Assembly: GCA_052148775.1 (NCBI GenBank)
Contig: JBKQHM010000056.1
Coordinates: forward strand, 1-64,000
Reading direction: 5' to 3'
Length of the DNA stretch: 64,000 nucleotides
Source of the DNA: CAVZRC01 sp052148775
GTDB taxonomy: Bacteria; Planctomycetota; Planctomycetia; Isosphaerales; Isosphaeraceae
The position numbers and the translations under genes were made by a program. Positions 42,162 through 51,200 of this stretch are shown one piece after another; position 1 is the first letter of the stretch; every line of letters begins with the position of its first letter. The notes below the pieces were generated by a model. It did no database searches and was not told the origin of the DNA. It saw only the letters and a list, made by a program, of their open reading frames with translations.

Positions 42162-43429
42162 ACGGTGTTGTACAGTGTCCCAACCCGGCGTGCGGCCATT
42201 CTTCACGCTTGAGCACCGACCCGCCTGGTCGCGTGTTCCGGTGTCCGCGTTGCCAATCGAAGCTGAGAGGCGGGATGGAACGGCGGGAGGATTCTCCGGG
42301 TCCGAGAAATCCGGTCGGGTCTTCTCGAGAACGGGCGCTGTCGAGGGCATGGTCCAACGCCGCGCGGGCGCAGTATCCGGACTGGAGCGATTCAAATAAT
42401 CGCCACGCCGTGGCGTTTGGCTATCACGGCGGCCGGCTCGCCGCGACCGCGTCGGCCACACACACGCGCCGCTTGGAGTTGGCGTTGGATTCCGACAGCG
42501 GCCTCCAAGACTGGCCCGACCCGTTCTCCAGCGATGCGACGTCCGCAGTGGATGGTGACGGCGACTCCTCAACGCAACTCCGCATGAGTTTTCAGGTCGG
42601 CTCCAGCGTCGCGACTCGGCTGGGAGGGTACGAGGTACAGGGCGTCCTCGGCGAAGGTCGATACGCCCGGGTTTACCGCGGTTACGACCCCATCCTGGAA
42701 CGCGCCGTGGCACTCAAAGTACATCGCCCGGGCGTGCGGCCCTTCGACGAGATGAAGGAACGGTCCCTCGGCGAAGCGCGGGCTTTGGCCCGGGTCCGGC
42801 ACCCGGCGATCGTCCCGGTTTACGAGCTGGGCCGCGACAATGATCAGTGCTTCATCGTCATGGCGCTGATCGAGGGCCACAGCCTGGCCGAGCAGAACCG
42901 CCGAGGTTCCCAATCGATCGACTTCCGCCGCGCCGCGGAAATCATCGCCGACCTCGCCGAGGCCGTGGACCACGCCCACGGCCAGGGGATTCTCCACCGC
43001 GACATCAAGCCCGCCAATATTCTCGTCGACAAGTCTGGAAGCGTCTATCTGACCGACTTCGGCCTTGCCTACCGGCCGGACTCGAGAGAACTCGCCGCGC
43101 CTCCGGGGACGCTGATCGGCACGCCGGCTTACACCGCGCCCGAGTGCGCCTCGGGAGCCCCTTCCCGGGGTCTGCCGGCCAGCGATCAGTACAGCCTCGG
43201 TGTGGTCTTCTATGAGCTGCTCTGTGGCCGGACTCCGTTTTCCGGCCCGCCGCTTTATGTGCTCTACCAGGCGATGAGCCAAGCTCCTCCCTCGCCCCAA
43301 TCCGTCAATCCCGCAGTTCCGGCCCCCCTAGCGGCCGCCTGCTTGAAAATGCTGGCCGGCATGCCGAAGGCACGCTTCGCATCATGCGCGGAACTGGCGG
43401 AAGTCCTCAGGCGCTGGCTCCGGGCCTAG
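42158..43429 (+). CDS. Ser/Thr protein kinase with N-terminal zinc ribbon
   Basis: The 423-residue protein starts MNGVVQCPNPACGHSS with a zinc ribbon (C7, C12, C29, C32), a disordered linker and a kinase domain from about residue 155: glycine loop GVLGEGRYARVYRG, Lys in ALKVHRPG, catalytic HRDIKPANI, DFG in LTDFGLAY, GTPAYTAPEC. It ends right at the domain end (RRWLRA) with no membrane segment, so it is cytoplasmic. The TAG stop is exactly the target of the IS630 insertion: the element re-created TAG at the same position, so the protein is unchanged. It overlaps the upstream coiled-coil gene by 4 bases. Confidence 0.9.
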   Translation: MNGVVQCPNPACGHSSRLSTDPPGRVFRCPRCQSKLRGGMERREDSPGPRNPVGSSRERALSRAWSNAARAQYPDWSDSNNRHAVAFGYHGGRLAATASATHTRRLELALDSDSGLQDWPDPFSSDATSAVDGDGDSSTQLRMSFQVGSSVATRLGGYEVQGVLGEGRYARVYRGYDPILERAVALKVHRPGVRPFDEMKERSLGEARALARVRHPAIVPVYELGRDNDQCFIVMALIEGHSLAEQNRRGSQSIDFRRAAEIIADLAEAVDHAHGQGILHRDIKPANILVDKSGSVYLTDFGLAYRPDSRELAAPPGTLIGTPAYTAPECASGAPSRGLPASDQYSLGVVFYELLCGRTPFSGPPLYVLYQAMSQAPPSPQSVNPAVPAPLAAACLKMLAGMPKARFASCAELAEVLRRWLRA

Positions 43430-44667
43430 TGGCGTTGGTCACAATAACTGCAAGAAATTCATGGAGCATGGTCGGCGAACCATCGCCTCATTTTCTGGTT
43501 GGTCCAGGTCCACTCGAACGGATGGGCGTAGCGACGGTTATACTCCGGCCACGACAACATCACATGATCGATCAAAGCCTCGCGGCTCTTCCACGACCCG
43601 CGCTTCAGGTAGCGGAGGCTGAAGGCGTAGTTGAGCAACTCCGCCTGGTCCAACCAAGAGGCACGGGCCGGCGTCAATCGGGGTCGCCACCAACCGTGGC
43701 TGGCGGCGAGATAATCCTTCGTGATCTGGCCCGTATGGCTCGGACCGCCGTCATGGACCAGATAGATCCCCCGAAGCCGGCGGTGGTTCCTTCGGAACTG
43801 CTCCAAGGCCGGGACATAGTGATCGGAATCATTGGCCTCCAAACACGACGCCTCCATCTCCCCGCTATGGACGATCAGGAAATTCAGGATGTTGATCGTG
43901 CCATGCCGGATATAGTCGAACTCCTGATGCTCGATCGAGCCGGGGATGGCGCGACGGATCGGGACCCGCTCCAGAACTTGGTGATTGGGGATCTCATCGG
44001 CACAGACGACCCAGATCCCTCGCCGGGCCAGCCGGTCGGCGTTGCCGTAGCACCAGAGCACCTTCTCGGCTCGCTCCTTGAAGCGTGCATCAAGACGAGT
44101 GGTCCGCCAGTAGCGCGTGCGATGAGGCTGAAGGTCGACGTCATCGAGAATCCTGCCGACTGTGCGGGGGCTGATGGTTGGCACGATCCCGTCGGCGACG
44201 GCTTGGTCGGCCAGATCCTTACGGGACCAGTGGGTGATGTGCAGCCCTCGGGCCAACGGCTCCAAGCAAGCCAAGGCGACAATTTGGGCGCGCTGGAGGG
44301 GGGGAAATCGAGGCGTTTCGCCCCGATCGCTTGCCGCGCCCATCGGCGAGCAGCCCCGCCAAGCCGTCGCATCGATAACGCTGGCAGGCCCTCCAGACCG
44401 TGGTCTCTTCGCATTGCATCTGGCCGGCGATGGCCTCGGTCCGTTGGCCAGCCGCGATCGCCAAGATGATCCGCGCCCGCTGCACCTGGAACCAGGGGGA
44501 GGTTTGACTGTGAGCGAGTTGTAGGAGGATCGGGTGATCATGCGGTCGGATCGTTAAGGGATCGGGTTTTCGACCACGCATGGCAGGAGAACTCCAGGAA
44601 ATTGGGGAGACTCACTGCCAGCTTACAATCTCTTTGAATTTCTTGCAGTTATTGTGTCCAACGACAC
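43429..44667 (-). mobile_element. IS630-family insertion sequence, 1,239 bp, with TA target duplication
   Basis: The left end GTGGCGTTGGTCACAATAAC (43429 onward) matches the inverse of the right end, which read from 44667 is GTGTCGTTGGACACAATAAC; the match continues through TGCAAGAAATTCA, about 33 bases with 2 mismatches. TA dinucleotides flank both sides (43427-43428 and 44668-44669), the standard IS630 target duplication. The left TA plus the first IS base G forms the TAG stop of the kinase gene. The element holds one transposase gene on the minus strand. Confidence 0.93.
43459..44581 (-). CDS. IS630 transposase, split over two frames
   Basis: Translation from the ATG at 44581 gives the N-terminal helix-turn-helix (IRPHDHPILLQLAHSQTSPW, TEAIAGQMQCEETTVWRACQ, GLAGLLADGRGKRSGR). 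The rest of the transposase is in a frame one base onward: LQRAQIVALACLEPLARGLH, VVCADEIPNHQVLERV (first Asp), IYLVHDGGPSHTGQITKDYL (second Asp) and ARASWLDQAELLNYAF (Glu). The shift must occur between about 44335 and 44298, where a run of seven C residues (minus strand, 44304-44298) lies. Some IS630 elements use programmed frameshifting; a simple mutation is equally possible. Total about 373 codons, normal size. Confidence 0.85.
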
Positions 44668-44855
44668 TAGCTCGTGCCTCGGGCCGGCGGAAGGGGCCGC
44701 TCGGGGCCCTTCCCGGCAGAATTCCGAAACATCGGAGAATTTTTATGCAACTGGAAAGCCCGTCTTGCTGATCGTTCTGGGTGAGTGGCCGAGGAATTCC
44801 GCGTGCTCGGGTTGAGCGGGCGGGCCTCGGGTCGATCACCTGGAGCAGCACGACG

Positions 44856-46190
44856 ATGAGACGAATCGGGAGTTCCCTGATCCCCGACTGGTTCACGGCG
44901 CACGACGCCTGGATTCTCGCGCGATTGTGGACCGGGATGGCCAAGCCGTCCGACCTGTCCGACGCCTCGGCCGACTTCCGGCCGATCGCAACGCGGATGC
45001 TCGCGGCCCCGGTGGCGAATCGCCAGGCGATCGCCGAGGAATGGCTCCGCGGCTGTGCCGACGCCGAGGCGATCCGCCTCGCCGTGATCGAGTCCGACCC
45101 GTCGCGGCCGATGCCGGCGAAGGGGCCGGCGGTCCGCGGCAAGGCCCGCAAGGCCCGCGCCTCGGACATCAAGCCGCAGTCGGTGGAATGGCTCTGGCGG
45201 CGGCGGGTCCCGCTGGGGATGCTCACCATGTTCGCCGGCGATCCCAAGCTGGGGAAATCGTATGTCACGCTGACCCTGGCCGCCGCCGTCTCCCAAGGAG
45301 CGCCGATGCCCGACGGCGACGTACCCGACGGGCCGGCCAGCGTCCTGATCATGAGCGCCGAGGACGACCCGTCGCGGACGATCGTCCCCCGGCTCATCGC
45401 CGCCGGCGCCGACCTGTCGAAGGTCCACATCCTCGGCTCGATCGAGCGGGGCAACGGCGTCGAATGGTCGCCGAGCCTCAATACCGACCTCCAGGCCATC
45501 GAGGAGGCCGCCGCCGAGCTCGGCGATTGCCGGCTGATCCTCATCGACCCGATCAGCGCCTACCTCGGCGGGGTCGATGACTATCGCAACGCCGAGCTGC
45601 GCCAGCTCCTGGCGCCGCTTGGCGACGTCGCCGCGCGGCTGCGATCGGCGGTCGTCCTGGTCAGCCACCTGAGCAAGGGGGGCGGGGCCAACGGCAAGCA
45701 CCGGGTGATGGGCTCGATCGCGTATGTCGGCGTCTGCCGCGCCAACGCGATCTTCGTCCGCGACCCGACCGACGCGGCCGGCCGTCGGGTCCTGCTCTGC
45801 GACAACGGCGGCAACCTCGCCCCGCCGGCGCCCACGCTGGCCTACACCATCGAGGAGCTGCTCCTGGGCCCCGCCGTCGTCTTCCACCCCGAGCCGGTCC
45901 CGATCACGACCGAGCAGGCCCTCGGCGACGAGGTCCAGCACGCCGTCGATCGCCACCAGGCCCCCGAGCGCCGCGAAGCCGAGATCTGGCTCAAGGAGAT
46001 CCTCGCCGCCGGGCCGATGCCGGCCAGGGAGGTCGAGGAGGCCGCGAAGCGATGCGGGATCGCCGGGATCACCCTCAAACGTGCCAAGCTCAGCATCGGC
46101 GTCGTCGTCACCCGATCCGGTTTCGGCAAGGGTGCCGTCTACTCCTGGGCCCTGCCGGTCGGTTCTCCGGAGAAGCCCCAAACCCCATAG
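44856..46190 (+). CDS. RepA-like AAA/RecA-fold replication ATPase (AAA_25)
   Basis: The 444-residue protein contains a hexameric RecA-fold ATPase domain: Walker A FAGDPKLGKSYVTLTLAAAV (about 127-146), MSAEDDPSRTIVPRLIAAGA, Walker B LILIDPISAYLGG and VVLVSHLSKGGGANGKHRVM. A C-terminal winged-helix-like region (AGPMPAREVEEAAKRCGIAG) follows. This is the RepA/AAA_25 group found as helicases or ATPases in plasmids, phages and integrated elements. The N-terminal 110 residues are helical and not recognised. I use the ATG at 44856, which has GGAG 8 bases upstream; the frame is open to 44781. It is followed by the candidate origin and a primase. Confidence 0.87.
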   Translation: MRRIGSSLIPDWFTAHDAWILARLWTGMAKPSDLSDASADFRPIATRMLAAPVANRQAIAEEWLRGCADAEAIRLAVIESDPSRPMPAKGPAVRGKARKARASDIKPQSVEWLWRRRVPLGMLTMFAGDPKLGKSYVTLTLAAAVSQGAPMPDGDVPDGPASVLIMSAEDDPSRTIVPRLIAAGADLSKVHILGSIERGNGVEWSPSLNTDLQAIEEAAAELGDCRLILIDPISAYLGGVDDYRNAELRQLLAPLGDVAARLRSAVVLVSHLSKGGGANGKHRVMGSIAYVGVCRANAIFVRDPTDAAGRRVLLCDNGGNLAPPAPTLAYTIEELLLGPAVVFHPEPVPITTEQALGDEVQHAVDRHQAPERREAEIWLKEILAAGPMPAREVEEAAKRCGIAGITLKRAKLSIGVVVTRSGFGKGAVYSWALPVGSPEKPQTP

Positions 46191-46225
46191 TGGCTCACGA
46201 ATCCCCCATGGCAGGCCGCTCCCAC

Positions 46226-46373
46226 GGGTGATCCACCATGGGGAGGGGTGATCCAGCATGGCGACTACAACCATATAATAGTAATTAATATATATATTAT
46301 AGGACAAGAGCAATGCAACGTGAGAGTGGCACGAATCCCCATGGTGGATCACCCGACTTCATGGTGGATCACC
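46226..46373. other. Candidate replication origin or control region: inverted iterons around an AT-rich core
   Basis: Four copies of a 14-base word are arranged as two direct pairs facing each other. GTGATCCACCATGG (in 46226-46243) and GTGATCCAGCATGG (46246-46261) lie on the plus strand. The inverse CCATGGTGGATCAC (in 46337-46354) and TCATGGTGGATCAC (46359-46372) lie on the other side. The outer 18-base blocks (GGGTGATCCACCATGGGG and its inverse CCCCATGGTGGATCACCC) are perfect reverse complements. Between them is an AT-rich stretch (46270-46302, nearly all A/T) in otherwise GC-rich DNA. It sits between the RepA-like ATPase and primase genes, as expected of a small replicon origin. A regulatory operator array is the alternative. 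Confidence 0.55.
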
Positions 46374-47464
46374 TCCCGGGAGTGGGCGGCCATGCCTCGC
46401 ATGATCGAGCATGGCGGGGCCGCGGCCGCGATCGTCGCGACCGGATCGACTGGCCGTCACTCAAGGGGCGGATCGAGCTGAGGGAGGTGGCTCGCGATCT
46501 GCTGGGCGAGCCGCCGAAGGTGGGCGGATCGGGGCGGGAATGGTGGGTGTGCCCGTTCCACCCCGACCGCAACCCGTCGTTCTGCGTGACGCCGGGCTTC
46601 TCGTGGTGGCGATGCTTCGGCTGCGACGCGCGGGGCGATGCCGCCACGCTGGTGATGAAGCTCGAAGGGGTCGCGTTCCCCGAGGCGGTCCGCCGGCTGG
46701 CCTCGCGGGTGGCGGGGGGGATCTCATCGCCCCCACGCCGACCGACGCCGGCCGCCGCACCCCCGAGGCCCCGCGCCTCGCCGACGGGCTTGCCGATCGC
46801 GGAGGCCATGGCGATGGTCGAGGCGTCGCGCGAGCGGCTCTGGTCGCCGGAGGGGCACGAGCCGCTCCGATGGCTGCGACTCCGCGGCCTGACCGACGCG
46901 ACGATCCGCGACGCCGGGCTGGGCTGGACGCCGGGCGTGATGATCCCGAGCCGGGGCGACGATCCGCGATCCTTCCTCGCCCGCGGGATCGCGATCCCCT
47001 GGCTCGACGGCGAACGGCTGGCGCTGGTGAAGGTCCGCCAGACGATGGGCCGGCAGCCGAAGTACGTCGAGGCCTTCCGCGACCGGCCGAGGGTCTATCC
47101 CTCGCTCTCGATGGTCCGGGCCGGGGCGCCGCTGATCCTCGTCGAGGGCGAGTTCGACGCCCTGCTACTGGGCCAGGAGCTGGCCGGGCTGGCGGCGGTC
47201 GTGACGTCGGGATCGGCGTCGAGCGCCCACGATGGCCTGGCCTGGGATCTCTGCGGAGCCGCGCCGATCTTCGCCGCCCACGACGCCGACGAAGCGGGCG
47301 ACCGCGCCGCGTCGCGATGGCCGTCGCGGACGATCCGGGTCCGGCCCCCGGCGCCGGACAAGGACTGGACCGAAGCCGCGCAATCCGGCGTGGATCTCCG
47401 CCGATGGTGGAGCGACCGGATCGGCGCTGAACCCGCAACTCATCCCGGAGAAATCTCATCATGA
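46313..47464 (+). CDS. DNA primase (CHC2 zinc finger plus Toprim)
   Basis: The protein of about 383 residues has a CHC2-type zinc finger (WWVCPFHPDRNPSFCVTPGF then SWWRCFGCDARGDAATLVMK), a linker, and a Toprim domain (LILVEGEFDALLLGQELAGL, APIFAAHDADEAGDRAA). It should synthesise RNA primers. The start is uncertain: the frame is open from ATG 46313, another ATG at 46361 lies inside an iteron copy, and conservation begins at IDWPSLKGRIELREVARDLL (about residue 45). Its stop overlaps the next gene's start (ATGA). It is phage/plasmid-type, not the chromosomal DnaG, since it lacks the long RNA polymerase core. Confidence 0.88.
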   Translation: MQRESGTNPHGGSPDFMVDHLPGVGGHASHDRAWRGRGRDRRDRIDWPSLKGRIELREVARDLLGEPPKVGGSGREWWVCPFHPDRNPSFCVTPGFSWWRCFGCDARGDAATLVMKLEGVAFPEAVRRLASRVAGGISSPPRRPTPAAAPPRPRASPTGLPIAEAMAMVEASRERLWSPEGHEPLRWLRLRGLTDATIRDAGLGWTPGVMIPSRGDDPRSFLARGIAIPWLDGERLALVKVRQTMGRQPKYVEAFRDRPRVYPSLSMVRAGAPLILVEGEFDALLLGQELAGLAAVVTSGSASSAHDGLAWDLCGAAPIFAAHDADEAGDRAASRWPSRTIRVRPPAPDKDWTEAAQSGVDLRRWWSDRIGAEPATHPGEISS

Positions 47465-47841
47465 CCACACATCGCAATAGCTGGAAGCGTCGCGAGCGTG
47501 ACGCGGCCGGCGTGTTCGGAGCACGTCGGCAGGTGCTGTCGGGCTCGTCCGGGCGGGACGACGCGACGACCAGCGACTCGACGCACCCGCGGCTGTACAT
47601 CGAGACGAAGCTGAGGGCCTGGTCGGCGGTCCGCACGCTGTGGGAGCGGACGCAGACCTCGGCGCATCGCGAGCGGAAAAGGCCCGTGCTGATGCTCTAC
47701 ACCAAGGGGAGGCGCGGGGCGCTGGTCGTCGTCCACCAGGACGACCTGGAGGCCGTCGCCGCCGAGCTGGCGAACGCCCCGGGGCAAGCCCCCGAGCCCT
47801 CGCCGTGGCTCCAGGAGGCCGAGCCGTTCCCCCCGGGGTGA
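47461..47841 (+). CDS. Small PD-(D/E)XK-like (resolvase-like) protein
   Basis: The 126-residue protein begins NSWKRRERDAAGVFGARRQV then LSGSSGRDDATTSDSTHPRL and YIETKLRAWSAVRTLWERTQ; the SDS...YIETK pattern resembles the D-ExK active site of Holliday-junction resolvase-like or VRR-type nucleases. RPVLMLYTKGRRGALVVVHQ follows. It starts 3 bases before the primase stop (ATGA), so it is coupled to it. Similar genes are found in phages and integrated elements. Nuclease activity is inferred from the motif only. Confidence 0.6.
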   Translation: MTTHRNSWKRRERDAAGVFGARRQVLSGSSGRDDATTSDSTHPRLYIETKLRAWSAVRTLWERTQTSAHRERKRPVLMLYTKGRRGALVVVHQDDLEAVAAELANAPGQAPEPSPWLQEAEPFPPG

Positions 47842-48254
47842 GCATACCTAGAGCGCTTTCCGCTTGTCGTGCGCACGCGCCGGACGCTGGCGGGAATTCA
47901 CCCTCCCTGGCCCCCCCTACGTAAGGGGGGGAAGAGGCGCACTCCAAAATCCCCCCCTTACGAAGGGGGGGCCAGGGAGGGTTCTGCGGGCGTGGCCAAT
48001 GCAATCGTAAAGCGCTCTAGGCTCGCCACGATGTTGTGGCGAGTCGATCTTGTGGCGAGGTCTGCCACCGCGCCGACCGAAGGTCTCCCGCCGAGGAAGG
48101 CGTCGGAGACCTTCGGTCCCGCCGACCGCAGTCGTCTGGAGACCCGCGCCGGACGCGTCGCCCCTGACCGACATCCTTCGCTTTGGAGTAAGATATCCTC
48201 GTGGCCCGGATGAGTCTCAACACGGGGCTCCGGCGCCACGTCGTCGAGATCACC
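47842..48254. other. Intergenic with nested palindromic element
   Basis: Contains the 173-base TIR element described separately (47848-48020), then about 230 bases of ordinary GC-rich sequence before the kinase start at 48255. No gene was seen on either strand. Confidence 0.4.
47848..48020. repeat. Nested MITE-like palindromic element (12-bp perfect TIRs)
   Basis: CTAGAGCGCTTT (47848-47859) and its exact inverse AAAGCGCTCTAG (48009-48020) bound 173 bases. Inside is a second, larger inverted repeat: CCCTCCCTGGCCCCCCC at about 47902-47920 pairs with its inverse GGGGGGGCCAGGGAGGG at about 47966-47981. The inner arms enclose TACGTAAGGGGGG-like sequences that also pair. This is a typical intergenic transposable repeat pattern. 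No coding content. Confidence 0.75.
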
Positions 48255-51200
48255 ATGGACACCCCCGACGCCACCAACCGCGACCTGCTCATCGGCCTGC
48301 TCGCGCTCCAGAACGGCCTGGTCGAGCAGGACGCCCTCATCCGCGCCTTCCGCGCCTGGACCCGCGACAAGTCGCGGCCGATCGCCGAGGTCCTGGCCGC
48401 GCAAGGCGACATCGACGCCGACGATCGCGCCGTGCTCGAGGCGCTCGCGGTCAAGCACCTCCGCCGGCACGGCGACGACGCCGAGAGGAGCCTCGCCGCG
48501 ATCAGGACCGACCGGTCCCTCCGCGACGAGCTGGCGAAACTCGGCGACCCGGCCATCGATGCCACGATCGGCCACATCGGCGGCTCGGGCGCCACCGAGA
48601 ACGACCCCGAGCGGACCGGCTCCTACGCCTCGGGGGCCGCCCCGGGCGACGGCCATCGATTCCGCGTGCTCAGGCCCCACGCACGCGGCGGCCTCGGCGC
48701 CGTCTTCGTCGCCCTCGACGCCGAGCTCAACCGCGAGGTCGCCCTCAAGCAGATCCTCGACCACCACGCCGACGACCCGACCAGCCGCACCCGCTTCGTC
48801 CTCGAGGCCGAGATCACCGGCGGACTGGAACACCCCGGTATCGTCCCCGTCTACGGGCTGGGCAACTACGGCGACGGCCGCCCCTACTACGCCATGCGGT
48901 TCGTCCGCGGCGACAGCCTCAAGGAGACCATCGCCGCCTTCCACGCCGACGAGTCGCTCAAGAAGGACCCCGGCCGGCGATCGCTGGAGCTGCGCAAGCT
49001 CCTGCGGCGGTTCGTCGACGTCTGCAACGCCATCGACTACGCCCACACTCGCGGTATCCTGCACCGCGATATCAAGCCGGCCAACGTCATCGTCGGCAAG
49101 CACGGCGAGACCCTGGTTGTCGACTGGGGACTGGCCAAGGCCCTGGGCAAGGCCGAGCCCGGCGCCGGCTCCGACGAGCGGACCCTCATGCCCAGCTCGG
49201 CCAGCGGATCGGCCGAGACCCTGCCCGGCTCGGCCATGGGCACGCCGGCCTACATGAGCCCCGAGCAGGCCGCCGGTGACCTCGGCCGGCTCGGGCCGCG
49301 ATCGGACGTCCACAGCCTGGGCGCGACGCTCTATTGCCTGCTGACCGGCAAGCCGGCGTTCGAGCAGGACGACATCGGGGCCATCCTGCGGGCCGTCGGC
49401 AAGGGGGACTTCCCGCCGCCGCGGAAGCTCGACGCGACGATCGACCCGGCGCTGGAGGCGGTCTGCCTGAAGGCGATGGCGTTGAGTCCCGAGGACCGCT
49501 ACGCGACGGCCCGGGCGCTGGCCGACGACGTCGAGCGATGGGCGGCCGACGAGCCGGTGACCGCCTGGCGCGAGCCCTGGTCGCGGCGGTTCCGGCGATG
49601 GGCGCGCCGTAACCGCACGGCGGTCTCGGTGGCGGCGGCGGCCGTCCTGATGGCGGTGGTCGGCCTGTCGGCCGTCCTAGTGGTCCAGGCGCGGGCCAAC
49701 GAGTCGCTGAAGCTCGCCAACGCGCGCCACGAGGAATCCAACCGGCGCGAGGTCAAGGCCAACGCCGACCTGAAGTCGGCCAACGAGCGGGAGCGGGCCC
49801 GGTTCGCGCTGGCCCAGGAGGCGATCCGGACCTATTACACCGGCGTGAGCGAGGACCTGCTCCTGAAGGAGAAGGAGTTCGGCTCGCTTCGCACCAAGCT
49901 CCTGCGCGGGGCCCGCGAATTCTACCGGAGGCTCGAAGGGCTGCTTGAGGGCCAGGACGACCGCGAGTCGCGGCTGGCCCTGGGCCGGGCCTATCACGAC
50001 CTGGGCGACCTCACCGGGGCGATCGGCTCGCAAGAGGACGCGATGGCGGCCCATCGCCGGGGCCTGGACCTCCTCGACGCGATGGTCCTCGACGCGCCCG
50101 ACGACGCCCAGGCGCGGTACGAGCTGGCGCGGGCCTCGCGCGAGATCGGGTCATTGCTCGGGGCCACCGGCCGGACCGACGAGGCGATGGCGGCCTTCGA
50201 CCGCGCCCGGACGACCCTCCGGTCGCTGGTCGAATCGGGGCCGGCCGACGACCGGGTCCGGGGCGAGCTCGCCATGGCCGAACAACGGTATGGGTCCTAT
50301 GCGTCGGGAGCGGGGCGACCCGGCGAGGAGCTGGCATCCTACCGGCGGGCGCGGGACATCCTCGAATCGCTGGTCGCGGCCAATTCCTCCGACGAGCGCG
50401 CCCGGCTCGAGCTCGCCGCGACGTGCAACAACATCGGACTCATGCTGTCGCGGGCCGGCCGGGGCGGCGAGGCGGACGCCGCCTTCGACCGAGCCCGCGA
50501 GCTCTGCGAGGCGCTGGTCGCGTCCGACCCGGCCGAGCCGAGGTTCGCCCACGAGCTGGCGCGGACCCTGGGGAACTGGTCGGCCTCGCGCTCCGGCGGG
50601 TCCCGGATACTCGGGGGCCTGGCGACCCTCGACCGGGCCCGGAAGGCCCTCGAGGCGGCGGCCGAGGACAGCCCGTCCAACCTGATCCTCCAGGCGGACC
50701 TGGCGTGGATCGGCACGCTGATCGGGCGTTACCACTCCGATGCCGGGCGGGACATCGAGGCGGTGTCGGCCTTCGAGCGGGCGCTGGCGGCCCGCGAGAA
50801 GCTGGCCAGGGCCAGACCCACCGCCACTCGCCACGTCGAGCAGATGGTCCAGCTCCACTATTACCTCGCCGAGATCCACGAGCACGCCGGCCGATCGGCC
50901 GCGGCGCGCGCGTCGTACGAGAGTGCCATCTCGATCGGCGAGCGGGGCATCCGCACCTTCCCGTCAGACCTGGCCCTGTACGAGCAGCTCGCCTATCCCT
51001 TCGAAGGCTGGGTCCGGTTCCTGGCCGCCCACGGCGAGGCCGCCGAGGCCCGATCGGCCCGCGAGCGGATGCGGGCGGTCGTCGATACGCTCGTCGAGGC
51101 CGGCGCCTCGGCCGTCCCCCCGAGCCGTCGCGCCGGCTTCCTCCGACGGCTCGGGACGGCGTTGGGGGCGACCGGCCGGGCCGAGGAAGCGGTCGCCCAT

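Noticed and set aside
41000..48000. CRISPR array or phage structural genes near the replication module
   Set aside because: No regularly spaced repeats and no capsid, terminase or tail motifs were found.
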